DNA of 64,000 nucleotides, taken from Bacillus_BU sp051233475. Its GTDB lineage: Bacteria; Bacillota; Bacilli; Bacillales; Cytobacillaceae. The stretch spans positions 124,001-188,000 of the forward strand of contig NZ_JBKFGH010000018.1 of assembly GCF_051233475.1 (NCBI RefSeq), read 5' to 3'. The translations under genes were made by a program, and so were the position numbers. The notes under the pieces were generated by a model. That model saw only the letters and a list, made by a program, of their open reading frames with translations, was not told the DNA's origin and did not search any database. Positions 42,950 to 52,487 of the stretch are shown here, piece after piece; positions within the stretch are counted from its first letter, which is position 1, and every line of letters begins with the position of its first letter.

Positions 42950-43582
42950 TTATTGATTCACTTTCACCATCGAAGGACGAATGACACGGTCCTTTAACAT
43001 ATAGCCTTTTTGGAACTCATCAACAACAACGTTTGGTCCAAAGTTAGCATCTTCTACTTGCATGACAGCTTGGTGAAGGTGTGGATCGAATTCTTGCCCA
43101 ACGGATTCAATTGGTTGAACACCTTCTTTTTTGATCGCTTCTAGCAAGCTCTTATATACCATCTCCATCCCCTGCTGCAATGATTTTGTTTGCTCGTTCT
43201 CAGCTGTCATTGCAAGTGCTCTTTCAAAATTATCGAGAGCAGGTAAAAGATCAGTAATTAAATTTTGGGCTCTATATTTTTCGCTCGCCTCAGCATCAAG
43301 CCTTGTGCGGCGACGGAAATTATCAAAATCAGCTTGAAGACGCAGATAACGGTTTTCGGCAATCTCTAATTGGCCTTCTACTTCTGCAAGTTTTGACTTA
43401 ACCTCTGCAAGTTCTTGATCTGCTTCTTGTTCAGAAGTTTGTTGGGTACCATCTGCTTCTGCAAAAATTTCTTCTACAGATTCCGTTGTTTCAACTGTTT
43501 CGTTAACTTCAACAGTCTCGTCAACTTGTTGCCCTTCGACTTGAACTTCCTCTTGATTTTTTACGTTTTGTTCTTGTGACAT
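42950..43582 (-). CDS. grpE: Nucleotide exchange factor GrpE
   Basis: This 210-residue exchange factor acts on DnaK. A disordered N-terminus rich in Glu and Val (about 1-60) leads to a long coiled coil (about 62-110), then the beta domain with GVQPIESVGQEFDPHLHQAV and GYMLKDRVIRPSMVKV. GGGAGGTGA before ATG 43582 sets the start. It is the second gene of the operon. Confidence 0.97.
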   Translation of the reverse strand: MSQEQNVKNQEEVQVEGQQVDETVEVNETVETTESVEEIFAEADGTQQTSEQEADQELAEVKSKLAEVEGQLEIAENRYLRLQADFDNFRRRTRLDAEASEKYRAQNLITDLLPALDNFERALAMTAENEQTKSLQQGMEMVYKSLLEAIKKEGVQPIESVGQEFDPHLHQAVMQVEDANFGPNVVVDEFQKGYMLKDRVIRPSMVKVNQ

Positions 43583-43672
43583 TTTTTCACCTCCCAAAAA
43601 TAAAAGTGCTCACCTAAATATACATAGAAAGGGGATGGAGCCATTGCTCCACCCTAATCAATATTTCCTGCG

Positions 43673-44704
43673 TTAGTTACTTTGATACAACTTTGTTAAA
43701 ACCTTAGAAAGATCACTGGAAATCATTTGCAACAAACTGATGACTCGTGAATACTCCATCCTAGTCGGTCCCAATATAGCTATTGATCCTAGTTTTTCGG
43801 CACCAACCGAGTAGGTTGCGGTTATGAGGCTGCAGTTCTCCATCGCTAAGTTGTTATTCTCACGGCCAATTTTGACATTAATACCAACTGGATTTTTTTG
43901 AATCAAATCATAAATTCCGTCCTCGTGCTCAATCATATTCATCAAAAGCCTGATTTTCTCGATATCATGAAATTCCGGCTGCCTTAACATATTCGTCTTT
44001 CCGCCAAAAAACAATTTGTTTGTGGTTGGAAGCTTAAGTGTATCGGCAAGCGAGCTTAACATCGAATCATAATGATGAATATGCTGACGCAGAAGCGTTG
44101 CGACTTCCTTATAAATTTTTTCATTTAAATCAACAATCGGCACATTGACTAAACGATCATTTAATATGTTGACTAGCTTCTCAAGTTCATTTGCATCCAT
44201 TGTTGCCGGTAAATGAAACATTCGATTTTCTACATGACCTGTATCAGTAACAATAATGGCAATCGCTGTTTCCTGATTTAAAGGGACTATTTGGATTTTC
44301 TTTAATTTATTCTCCCTTACTGCAGGACCTAAGACAATCGAAGTGTAATTTGTTAATTCCGACAAAATTTTAGCAGACTTTTGCACGATTTTTTCAAGCT
44401 CATATAAGCGTTCTTCAAAAATCGACTTCACCTTTGAAACATCATCTGATTCTAGTCTTTGTGGTGAAAGCAAGTGATCAACATAATAACGATAGCCTTT
44501 TTCAGACGGAATTCTTCCTGATGATATATGGGTTTTCTCGATAAACCCCATTTCTTCTAAGTCAGCCATTTCATTACGAATCGTGGCTGAGCTAAAGGAA
44601 ATTTCCTCTTTTTTAGACAAGCTTCTTGAGCCGATTGGTTGCGCAGATCGAATAAAGTCATCAACTATTACCTGAAATATCAACAATTGACGATCTGTTA
44701 ACAA
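43673..44704 (-). CDS. hrcA: Heat-inducible transcription repressor HrcA
   Basis: This 343-residue repressor binds CIRCE and, with GroEL, controls class I heat-shock genes. The N-terminal winged helix shows RSLSKKEEISFSSATIRNEMADLEEMGFIEKTHISSGRIPSEKGYRYYV. A GAF-like domain and dimerisation insert follow. The start is TTG, 8 nt after AGAGGTGA. The CIRCE operator lies between the promoter and this gene, so it is autoregulated. Confidence 0.97.
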   Translation of the reverse strand: MLTDRQLLIFQVIVDDFIRSAQPIGSRSLSKKEEISFSSATIRNEMADLEEMGFIEKTHISSGRIPSEKGYRYYVDHLLSPQRLESDDVSKVKSIFEERLYELEKIVQKSAKILSELTNYTSIVLGPAVRENKLKKIQIVPLNQETAIAIIVTDTGHVENRMFHLPATMDANELEKLVNILNDRLVNVPIVDLNEKIYKEVATLLRQHIHHYDSMLSSLADTLKLPTTNKLFFGGKTNMLRQPEFHDIEKIRLLMNMIEHEDGIYDLIQKNPVGINVKIGRENNNLAMENCSLITATYSVGAEKLGSIAILGPTRMEYSRVISLLQMISSDLSKVLTKLYQSN

Positions 44705-44720
44705 CGGAACATCACCTCTG

Positions 44721-44747
44721 TTAGCACTCTTTATGAACGAGTGCTAA
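44721..44747 (-). promoter_or_regulatory. CIRCE operator of the hrcA-dnaK operon
   Basis: TTAGCACTC-N9-GAGTGCTAA is a perfect consensus inverted repeat that lies in the 5' untranslated region, immediately after the likely transcription start. Confidence 0.97.
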
Positions 44748-44757
44748 TTCTAATATT

Positions 44758-44786
44758 AAATTAACAAATAAGGAGCAGAGTGTCAA
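44758..44786 (-). promoter_or_regulatory. Sigma-A promoter of the hrcA-dnaK operon
   Basis: TTGACA (44786-44781), a 17-bp spacer and TAATTT (44763-44758) are present. Transcription would begin near 44751, at the edge of CIRCE. Confidence 0.75.
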
Positions 44787-44789
44787 CGT

Positions 44790-45932
44790 TTAGATAACCC
44801 CTAGAAATGATTGGAACACTTCATTACCTAGTAGTTTTCCTCGTTTCGTTAACTTAATATGCTCATCCTCTACTTTAATCAATTCTCGTTTTTTTAAATC
44901 GTCTATTTCCTTTGAAAATAAGGCGATTGGATCCTCTTGAAATTTTTTATAAAAATTCACTAAGGATACGCCTGCTGTTTTTCTTAATCCAAGGAACATT
45001 TCTTCTTCAATGGCTTCATTTTTTGTCACTTCATGGTTTTCTATGATCGGAAGCTGGTTCATTTCTATTTGATCGATATATTTTTTGATTGGACCCGTAT
45101 TAGCTCGTCTAAACCCATTAACATAACTATGGGCCCCTGCCCCAAATCCGTAATAATAATCATTGTTCCAGTAGGTAAGATTATGCCTACTCTCATAGCC
45201 AGGAAATCCGAAATTGCTTATTTCATATTGTTTGTATCCATGCTTGTCCATTTCTTCCATTAACAGTTCGTACATCTCAGCTTCAGTGTCCTCACTTACA
45301 ACCGGGAGTTTTCCTTTATTTAGCAAATTATAGAAGACCGTTTTTGGCTCTATTATCAAGGAATATCCTGAGTAATGAGGAATCTCCAGCGAAAAGGCAA
45401 GGTCTAAGGTTTGGGCGAAATCGTCTATTGTTTGACCTGGTAGACTGTAAATCAAGTCTACGCTTATATTTTCGAAGCCTGTTTCCTTGGCAAGTTTAAT
45501 CGATTTATAGACATCTTCTGCTCGATGGGTTCTGCCTATTTTTTTCAATAATTCATTATTAAAGGTTTGAACACCAAAGCTAATTCGATTAACACCAGCA
45601 TTCTTTAGTATTTGAAACTTTTCCTTCGACAAATCGCCAGGATTGGCTTCAAACGTAAATTCTGTATCCGAGCCAAACGGAATATTATTCCCGATTACTT
45701 CACAAAGAAATGCAAGCTGCTCTTCTGAAAGGGAAGTAGGTGTTCCTCCGCCTACGAAGATTGTCTTTAATTGTTGAGGAGGGGGTACCTGATCAAAGGT
45801 TAGCTTGATTTCCTTCTCTAATCCAAAAAGGTAGTCTTGCACTGGCTGACCTTTTAAATAGACCTTATTAAAATCACAATAATGGCATATATGCTCACAA
45901 AACGGTATATGCAGATAAGCGGCATGAATCAT
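44790..45932 (-). CDS. hemW: HemW, radical-SAM heme chaperone (HemN-like)
   Basis: The protein has 380 residues. The radical SAM motif CEHICHYCDFNK is near residue 13, and FVGGGTPTSL and NRISFGVQTF follow. The C-terminal HemW domain ends in a short winged-helix segment. The family was once annotated as coproporphyrinogen III oxidase, but HemW types are heme chaperones; the short N-terminus without an additional conserved Cys supports HemW. It ends 4 bp before the hrcA promoter -35. Confidence 0.92.
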   Translation of the reverse strand: MIHAAYLHIPFCEHICHYCDFNKVYLKGQPVQDYLFGLEKEIKLTFDQVPPPQQLKTIFVGGGTPTSLSEEQLAFLCEVIGNNIPFGSDTEFTFEANPGDLSKEKFQILKNAGVNRISFGVQTFNNELLKKIGRTHRAEDVYKSIKLAKETGFENISVDLIYSLPGQTIDDFAQTLDLAFSLEIPHYSGYSLIIEPKTVFYNLLNKGKLPVVSEDTEAEMYELLMEEMDKHGYKQYEISNFGFPGYESRHNLTYWNNDYYYGFGAGAHSYVNGFRRANTGPIKKYIDQIEMNQLPIIENHEVTKNEAIEEEMFLGLRKTAGVSLVNFYKKFQEDPIALFSKEIDDLKKRELIKVEDEHIKLTKRGKLLGNEVFQSFLGVI

Positions 45933-45962
45933 CGTCTCACGTCCTTTCTTTTATTAATCTAA

Positions 45963-46004
45963 GAAAAAGAGGCTAGCATCGTCTTATCAGACATGTCTAA
46001 CCTC
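45963..46004 (-). terminator. Intrinsic terminator of lepA
   Basis: The arms GAGGCTAGCAT and ATGTCTAACCTC pair with one bulge, and TTTTTC follows on the minus strand. Confidence 0.75.
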
Positions 46005-46014
46005 CATTAAGGAT

Positions 46015-47850
46015 TTATTTTTTCGTATTATTGTCGTCCATTCTTAATACGGCCATGAATGCCTCTTGTGGAACCTCAACGGAGCCCACCTGCTTCATCC
46101 GCTTCTTACCTTCTTTTTGCTTCTCAAGAAGCTTCCGTTTACGGGAAATATCTCCACCGTAACACTTCGCTAATACGTTTTTCCCCATCGATTTAATCGT
46201 GGAGCGGGCAACAATCTTCTGACCAATCGCTGCTTGGACTGGAACTTCGAATTGCTGTCTCGGAATTAATTCCTTCAGCTTTTCGACAATCACCTTGCCT
46301 CGTTCATATGCAAAGTCTTTATGAACGATAAAGCTTAATGCATCCACCTTTTCAGCATTTAATAGAATGTCCATTTTAACCAACTTGGATTCTTTGTAAC
46401 CAATAAGCTCGTAATCAAAGGAAGCATAGCCCTTTGTACTGGATTTTAATTGATCAAAGAAATCATAGACGATTTCAGATAACGGAATTTCATAAATGAT
46501 GCTGACACGGTTTTCGTCTAAATATTGCATATCGATGAAAATACCGCGTTTGGCTTGGCATAACTCCATGATGGCACCCACATAATCATTAGGCGTCATC
46601 ATTGTCGCTTTCACATATGGCTCTTCAATTCGATCAATCTTTTGTGGATCCGGCATTTTGGATGGATTGTCCACTTTGATTTCTTCGCCATCTGTTTTAA
46701 TTACATGATATATAACACTTGGTGCTGTAGTAATAAGGTCAATTTTAAATTCACGTTCAATACGCTCTTGAATAATTTCCATGTGCAATAGACCAAGGAA
46801 ACCACAACGGAAACCAAATCCTAATGCTTGCGATGTTTCTGCTTCAAATTGCAGAGCGGAATCGTTTAATTGAAGCTTTTCTAACGCCTCACGCAAATCA
46901 TTAAATTTCGCTGAATCAATTGGATATAATCCGCAGTATACCATTGGATTTAAACGGCGATAACCTGGCAATGCTTCAGTTGCTCCGTTTTTCGCATTGG
47001 TAATCGTATCCCCGACACGTGTGTCACCAACGTTTTTGATTGCAGCTGTTAAAAAGCCAACATCACCAACAGAAAGCTCATCACGAAGGACAGCTTTTGG
47101 AGTAAATACGCCTACTTCAGTAACTTCAAACTCTTTTCCTGTTGCCATCATTTTGATTTTATCGCCAACCTTAACGGTGCCTTCAACCACTCTGATATAA
47201 GCAACAACACCGCGGTATGCATCGAACAATGAATCAAAAATCAAAGCCTTTAACGGGGCATCAGGATCGCCCTCAGGAGCAGGAACCTTTTCAACGATTT
47301 GTTCAAGGATATCCTCAATCCCGATTCCAGCTTTTGCTGAAGCAAGAACCGCTTCAGATGCGTCTAGTCCAATTACTTCTTCAATTTCATGGCGAACTCT
47401 TTCAGGGTCAGCACTTGGCAAGTCTATTTTATTAATAACCGGGAGAATTTCAAGATTGTTATCAAGGGCAAGGTAGACGTTTGCTAATGTTTGCGCCTCA
47501 ATACCTTGAGCTGCATCGACGACCAGTATTGCTCCTTCACATGCCGCTAAACTGCGGGACACCTCATATGTGAAGTCGACGTGCCCTGGTGTATCAATTA
47601 AATGAAAGGTGTATTCTTCTCCGTCTTTTGCTTTATAGTTCAATTGGACGGAATTAAGTTTTATCGTGATTCCCCGTTCTCTTTCTAGATCCATGGAGTC
47701 TAATAACTGATCCTTCATTTCACGTTGAGACAACGCGTTCGTCTTTTCTAAGATCCGGTCAGCTAAAGTGGATTTCCCATGATCTATATGAGCAATGATG
47801 GAGAAATTACGGATTTTTGATTGTCGTTTTAGTTTTTCTTCTCTGTTCAT
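46015..47850 (-). CDS. lepA: Elongation factor 4 LepA
   Basis: This ribosome-binding translational GTPase (611 residues) has G1 AHIDHGKSTLAD, G2 RERGITIKLNSV, G3 DTPGHVDF, G4 NKIDLP and domains II to V. The LepA-specific C-terminal domain shows GGDISRKRKLLEKQKEGKKRMK. It lies below the gpr-spoIIP-yqxA group, as in B. subtilis, but with a terminator upstream. Confidence 0.98.
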   Translation of the reverse strand: MNREEKLKRQSKIRNFSIIAHIDHGKSTLADRILEKTNALSQREMKDQLLDSMDLERERGITIKLNSVQLNYKAKDGEEYTFHLIDTPGHVDFTYEVSRSLAACEGAILVVDAAQGIEAQTLANVYLALDNNLEILPVINKIDLPSADPERVRHEIEEVIGLDASEAVLASAKAGIGIEDILEQIVEKVPAPEGDPDAPLKALIFDSLFDAYRGVVAYIRVVEGTVKVGDKIKMMATGKEFEVTEVGVFTPKAVLRDELSVGDVGFLTAAIKNVGDTRVGDTITNAKNGATEALPGYRRLNPMVYCGLYPIDSAKFNDLREALEKLQLNDSALQFEAETSQALGFGFRCGFLGLLHMEIIQERIEREFKIDLITTAPSVIYHVIKTDGEEIKVDNPSKMPDPQKIDRIEEPYVKATMMTPNDYVGAIMELCQAKRGIFIDMQYLDENRVSIIYEIPLSEIVYDFFDQLKSSTKGYASFDYELIGYKESKLVKMDILLNAEKVDALSFIVHKDFAYERGKVIVEKLKELIPRQQFEVPVQAAIGQKIVARSTIKSMGKNVLAKCYGGDISRKRKLLEKQKEGKKRMKQVGSVEVPQEAFMAVLRMDDNNTKK

Positions 47851-47945
47851 TATCGTTCACTCCTACAATACTCGCGCAATATACACTATTTTTCATTATA
47901 CCAATTGCCTATTTCACAATCAATTAAAAGAAAATTTTGGGGGAA

Positions 47946-47976
47946 AAAGAAAAACAGAGTCGAATGATCGCTCTGT
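47946..47976 (-). terminator. Terminator of gpr-spoIIP-yqxA
   Basis: ACAGAG and CTCTGT arms with inner GA/TC pairing are followed on the minus strand by TTTTTCTTTTT. Confidence 0.75.
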
Positions 47977-47977
47977 C

Positions 47978-48319
47978 TCACTTTCCTGCTTTATCAACGA
48001 AGTAATTTATCGTTTTTTCCGTTGCCTCTGATATCCCCTTTGCCATGCTTTTTCCAATAGATGAAAAGAAATTGTAGGAATTCATTTCTGCAAGCTCCTG
48101 TTTCTTTTTTTCTAAATCATGACTGGTTACATCATTTCCTAAAAATGTTCCCGCCATTTTTCCTTGCTCATCCTCATTTAGGGTAAATGCCTTCCCAAAA
48201 CCCGTATCTTCATACCCCTTCATTCGATGAATCCCATCATTCGCCTGCTGCATCCCAAATAACACGGAAACGAACATGAGCGAAGCCAACAGAAAACTTT
48301 TCAGCATAAACAATTTCAT
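47978..48319 (-). CDS. yqxA: DUF3679 family protein YqxA
   Basis: This 113-residue protein has a hydrophobic N-terminus (residues 4-22) acting as signal or anchor. A helical, charged remainder (LGNDVTSHDLEKKKQELAEMNSYNFFSSIG) matches YqxA. It follows spoIIP by 15 bp, as in B. subtilis. It probably lies on the outer face of the membrane; function is unknown. Confidence 0.85.
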   Translation of the reverse strand: MKLFMLKSFLLASLMFVSVLFGMQQANDGIHRMKGYEDTGFGKAFTLNEDEQGKMAGTFLGNDVTSHDLEKKKQELAEMNSYNFFSSIGKSMAKGISEATEKTINYFVDKAGK

Positions 48320-48334
48320 ATTTTCACCTACATT

Positions 48335-49534
48335 CTAATTGGGGTTAGCAGGTTGTTCTGTTCCTTGGTTAACCTTTTCAGCCTGCCAGTAATGTTCACT
48401 TAATACATCTGCTAACGCTTCTGACGATCGATACAATTCTTCAAATGTATTGTCGACACCGCCGAACTCAATTAATAGGGCCTTTTCTGACAAATCCTGA
48501 TTATACTTGCCATTCCCTTCTTTTTTCACAAAAACACCGCGGCTTAATCCCGGATATTTATTTTCTAAAAGATCATGAAGCTCTTTCGCTAGTTTTGCAT
48601 TTTTTTCATAATTGCTTTGATTTGCCCCAATAATAAAAACTAGTTTCGCATAGGCTTGTCCATTGATGATCTTCGTCGTCCGATCCTTACGAAGACTATC
48701 GCGGTGGATATCGATGAAATATTCAAAATCTTGATTGTTTGCCATTGCCGCTTGAACAACCGGCCTTGATTCTAGATACGACTGGTAGTAGCTTAAACCC
48801 TTTTTGTTTAAGTTTCCCTGGATATCTGTTTTTTCAATGCCTGTTCCAATCCCGCGACTTTCTAATTGTTCTTTTAACTTATCGCCTATTTTCATTACAT
48901 TGATTTGGGAATGGTAGGCTTTATTAGGATCGGTTACACCCTTTAAGTATGGAAGATAGGACTCCCGATTATGGGTAAAATAAACATAGACCACCTGGCG
49001 GCCGCCTGTGGTTAAAGGCGGTTGACCGCCTTCTTCATTCTTACTTCCTTCATCGATTTCCTCTGTATTCTGTAGCGAGGCCTCCTGCTCCGCTTTAAGC
49101 ACCTCAAGCGGCGGTGCTGATTCTATTGGCATATTGGTGTAATTTGTCCCTTCGCCCGCAACGATAATTTGTCCATCAAATAATGAAAATCCCGGTAATT
49201 CTCGCCCTAACAAACTTCGAGGATCATCCAAATTAATATTGGTAGACATTTTAAAAACAATGTTAGTTAATTTGGGCGGCTTGCTTGTTTCAGGTAAAGA
49301 TTCAAGAAAAAAATGATTTTCAGAACCCATTAGGTGGTACAGCCATTCACCCGTCATATTCACTGCGACATTGTTGACGGATGTGGATGAAAGACGATAT
49401 TCCGGTTTTAGCGAAGTCATCAGGCCGCTCAATGAAAAAACGAAAAATAAAAATAGAAAAAATCCAATAATGCCTTTTATAATACTGGACGCGTGAACAG
49501 CTACAATTAAACCTTGTCCCCTGTTATGTTTCAT
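48335..49534 (-). CDS. spoIIP: Stage II sporulation protein P (SpoIIP)
   Basis: This peptidoglycan hydrolase of the DMP engulfment machine has 399 residues. An N-terminal membrane anchor lies at about residues 18-38. The SpoIIP amidase/endopeptidase domain covers the C-terminal half: VYFTHNRESYLP, the zinc-binding FIDIHRDS, and ALLIEFGGVDNTFEE near the end. AGAGGTGGAACC precedes the ATG. It works with SpoIID and SpoIIM, which are not in this window. Confidence 0.96.
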   Translation of the reverse strand: MKHNRGQGLIVAVHASSIIKGIIGFFLFLFFVFSLSGLMTSLKPEYRLSSTSVNNVAVNMTGEWLYHLMGSENHFFLESLPETSKPPKLTNIVFKMSTNINLDDPRSLLGRELPGFSLFDGQIIVAGEGTNYTNMPIESAPPLEVLKAEQEASLQNTEEIDEGSKNEEGGQPPLTTGGRQVVYVYFTHNRESYLPYLKGVTDPNKAYHSQINVMKIGDKLKEQLESRGIGTGIEKTDIQGNLNKKGLSYYQSYLESRPVVQAAMANNQDFEYFIDIHRDSLRKDRTTKIINGQAYAKLVFIIGANQSNYEKNAKLAKELHDLLENKYPGLSRGVFVKKEGNGKYNQDLSEKALLIEFGGVDNTFEELYRSSEALADVLSEHYWQAEKVNQGTEQPANPN

Positions 49535-49609
49535 GGTTCCACCTCTCTAATGCAATTCTAGTAAATACTATGAATTTGCTAGAGAAGATAGAACTGTTAA
49601 ATTATTTGT

Positions 49610-49736
49610 GTTGATTTCCGCTCCAGGCGCTTCGCTTTCCGCGAGAGGTCCGGGAGCCTCCTCGCCGCTTCGCGCCTGCGGGGTCTCTCGTGTCCTCTTT
49701 TCCCGCAGGAGTCTCGCGCCTTCCGCTCCAATCAAC
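49610..49736 (+). repeat. Interspersed palindromic element, copy 3
   Basis: GTTGATT and AATCAAC ends enclose a 127-bp core. The inner stem here is GGCGC/GCGCC, a paired change from copy 1. The outer TTTAACACAGC-type flank is not recognisable. It lies between gpr and spoIIP. Confidence 0.88.
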
Positions 49737-49762
49737 AAATTTAGCTTGCCAATTTAATATGT

Positions 49763-50887
49763 TTATCTTGTATAAAATCCGGTGTTGTCTTGATTAACGG
49801 TTTGATGTAGGGCAGCATTTAAACCGTTTGCCAATAAATTAGCCATGTCCTCGATAAAGACATCCACTTCCTTGGGTGTAACCATTAAATTGTGCCCAAG
49901 TGGGGATAGGACTTCATAGATTAATTTTCTTTTTTCCTCATCTGGTAAGACACCAATCATCCCGAGAAAGGTTTTACGATGCTGTTCCTCAGGTAAATCC
50001 TCATCTGTAAGCTTCTTTTTCTCACCAAAGCTCATCCCTGCTGGAGCAAGCGCCCTAGATGGACGGCCGCCTTCTCTCAGTTCACGACCAAAATGTTTTA
50101 AAATAAAATCAATCGTATCACTTGTGATCGAAACAGCATCCACCACCGTTGGCACACCAAGAGCAATGACAGGGATCCCAAGTGTCTCTTGGCTGATTTC
50201 CTTACGTTTATTGCCAACGCCTGAACCCGGGTGAATGCCTGTATCAGAAATTTGAATTGTCGCATTTACCCGTTCAATCGATCTCGAAGCTAATGCATCA
50301 ATGGCAATGACAAAATCAGGCTTAGTCTTTTCGACGACACCAAAAATAATGTCACTCGTTTCAATTCCGGTTAATCCCATTACTCCAGGTGAAAGCGCAC
50401 TAACTGGCCGAAATCCTTTTTCAACATTTTCAGGCTGCAATTGGAATAGATGGCGGGTAACGAGTAAATTCTCACATACAGACGGACCAAGCGCATCAGG
50501 GGTGACATTCCAATTTCCAAGACCTACTACTAAACAGGATGCATCTTCCTTTATTCCCAGCATTTTTAAGAAATGAGAAAATTCGTGTGCAAACACCTTT
50601 TCCACTTTTTGTTGCAGTTCACTATCCTGCTGTCTAATTCCCGTTACTTCGATTGTTAAATAACGACCAGGCTTTTTCCCAATCGATTCTTCAGCTTGTT
50701 TTGTTATTTCAACTAAGGAAATTTTAATATCATTTTCCTCTTTTTCCTTTATAATCACACCCTCAATTTCTGAGAGGTTTTCTGCATTTTGCACCGTTTT
50801 TGCTTTTTCCGCTAACGCCATCTCCCTTGCTTCTACGGCAAGGTCAGTCCGTACGGTATACTTGCTTAAATCCAATGTTTCACTCAT
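49763..50887 (-). CDS. gpr: Germination protease Gpr
   Basis: This aspartic-type protease (family A25, 374 residues) degrades small acid-soluble spore proteins during germination. The N-terminus SKYTVRTDLAVEAREMALAE carries the propeptide processing region. Conserved core segments are VVGLGNWNVTPDALGP, DFVIAIDALASRS and GSGVGNKRKEIS. A GGAGGG ribosome binding site is present. It is divergent from rpsT. Forespore sigma control is expected from B. subtilis, but no clear promoter was picked out here. Confidence 0.96.
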   Translation of the reverse strand: MSETLDLSKYTVRTDLAVEAREMALAEKAKTVQNAENLSEIEGVIIKEKEENDIKISLVEITKQAEESIGKKPGRYLTIEVTGIRQQDSELQQKVEKVFAHEFSHFLKMLGIKEDASCLVVGLGNWNVTPDALGPSVCENLLVTRHLFQLQPENVEKGFRPVSALSPGVMGLTGIETSDIIFGVVEKTKPDFVIAIDALASRSIERVNATIQISDTGIHPGSGVGNKRKEISQETLGIPVIALGVPTVVDAVSITSDTIDFILKHFGRELREGGRPSRALAPAGMSFGEKKKLTDEDLPEEQHRKTFLGMIGVLPDEEKRKLIYEVLSPLGHNLMVTPKEVDVFIEDMANLLANGLNAALHQTVNQDNTGFYTR

Positions 50888-51166
50888 TTGTTTCCCTCCA
50901 TTTTCTTTTTGGAAGACTTCAACAACAAAATGATCAATTTAATAATCCGTTTTTAATTTAGTGACTGTATTTTATGAGGTTTTTACTCAATTCCTATCTT
51001 TTCCTGTTTATCATAATTACATTCGTCTTTGACTTAAAATATCAGGAGAGTATTGCAATATGAGTGGGCGTTTGATAAAATATCACTTGTTCTTAAATAT
51101 TTGTTATGAATGTGAATGTGTATGTCGAGTTCATATAATCTCGATGCTTTTTAGGAGGTGAACGGA

Positions 51167-51430
51167 ATGCCAAATATTAAATCTGCGATCAAACGCGTAA
51201 AAACAAGCGAAACTGCTAATGCACAAAACGTACAAGTTAAATCTGCGATGCGTACAGCTGTTAAGAAAACAGAAGCTGCTATTGCAAACAATGATACTGT
51301 TGTAGCACAAGCTTTTACTGAAGCTGCAAGCAAGCTTGACAAAGCTGCTGGAAAAGGCTTAATCCACAAAAACGCTGCTGCTAGAAAGAAATCACGTTTA
51401 GCGAAAAAGATCAATTCTTTAAACGCTTAA
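51167..51430 (+). CDS. rpsT: Ribosomal protein S20 RpsT
   Basis: This 87-residue, highly basic 30S protein (MPNIKSAIKRVKTSETANAQN to AARKKSRLAKKINSLNA) is nearly all helical. GGAGGTGA sits 5 nt before ATG 51167; the GTG inside it is not used. It converges with holA at a shared terminator. Confidence 0.97.
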   Translation: MPNIKSAIKRVKTSETANAQNVQVKSAMRTAVKKTEAAIANNDTVVAQAFTEAASKLDKAAGKGLIHKNAAARKKSRLAKKINSLNA

Positions 51431-51437
51431 TGTTATA

Positions 51438-51468
51438 AAAAAAACGACCCCGCAAAGGTCGTTTTTTT
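51438..51468. terminator. Bidirectional terminator between rpsT and holA
   Basis: AAAAACGACC and GGTCGTTTTT arms with a 7-nt loop have A- and T-tracts on both sides. Confidence 0.88.
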
Positions 51469-51476
51469 ATTTACAA

Positions 51477-52487
51477 TTACAAACGAAGTAAAAACATTTC
51501 GATTAGCATTTCTTTATTCATGCCACCCGTTTTCATTTTGTAGTCGGCATCGGCTAATAAATTGATTTTACTTGCTAATTCTTCATCAGAAAAATGTCGG
51601 GCCTGACCTGCAGCCAGCTTAACTCGATATGGATGGATTTTTAGAAACCCTGCCATTTGCTGCTGACCATAACCTCTTCTCGAAAGCTCCTTAACTTGAT
51701 AAATTAATCTAAATTGACCAGTAATAATCGCCAATATTTTTAATGGCTCTTCATTTTGCTTTAACAAGTCATAATAAATGCGAAGTGCTTCATCCGTCTT
51801 ACGACCAACTATTTTATCGATTAAAGTAAAGATATTTTGCTCCAATGATTTGGAAACTAAATTTTCCACAACATTTTCATCAATTAATTTTGATTCATTG
51901 GCGTATAACGCCATTTTGTCCACTTCATTCGTCAACATAAATAAATTGGTGCCAACGAGCTCAATCATTCGTTCGGCCCCGATATCTGTTATTGAAACTT
52001 GATTTAATGAAGCACGCTCCTTCACCCATTGCTTTAGTTCTTGAGGAGACAGCGGCTTTGATTCAAATGTCACAGCCTTAGACTTTAATTCCTTCGTTAT
52101 TTTTTTCCGTTCATCAAGCTTTTCATATGGCGCAATAAAGACTAACACAGAAAACGGAACGGGCTCCTTAAGATAGGCATCAAGCCTTGATAGATTATGC
52201 TCCACTTTTTCCTTCGTTTTTTCTGCTGTTAGAAATACTGGGTTATGTAAAAGAATCAATCGTTTTTCACCGAGAAAAGGCAATGTTTCAGCATCCTCTA
52301 GCACCACTTCTATCGGTGTTTCTTCTAAATCGTATGAAGAAAAATTAAAATCAGATTCGTCAGCATCGAGTACATGCTGAATTAAAAGTTGCTTTGTTTC
52401 ATTAATGAAAAACGTTTCAGTTCCATATAATAAATAAATAGGGGCTATTTGCTTTTTTTTAATTTGCTTCCAAATATCAAAAACCAA
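51477..52487 (-). CDS. holA: DNA polymerase III delta subunit HolA
   Basis: This clamp-loader subunit has 336 residues. The degenerate AAA+ fold starts PIYLLYGTETFFINETKQLL and lacks a working Walker A, as expected for delta. The C-terminal collar domain ends KTGGMNKEMLIEMFLLRL. The start is TTG (VFDIWKQIKKKQIAP) with GGAG 9 nt upstream. It is divergent from yqzM. The sequence and place match B. subtilis yqeN. Confidence 0.95.
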   Translation of the reverse strand: MVFDIWKQIKKKQIAPIYLLYGTETFFINETKQLLIQHVLDADESDFNFSSYDLEETPIEVVLEDAETLPFLGEKRLILLHNPVFLTAEKTKEKVEHNLSRLDAYLKEPVPFSVLVFIAPYEKLDERKKITKELKSKAVTFESKPLSPQELKQWVKERASLNQVSITDIGAERMIELVGTNLFMLTNEVDKMALYANESKLIDENVVENLVSKSLEQNIFTLIDKIVGRKTDEALRIYYDLLKQNEEPLKILAIITGQFRLIYQVKELSRRGYGQQQMAGFLKIHPYRVKLAAGQARHFSDEELASKINLLADADYKMKTGGMNKEMLIEMFLLRL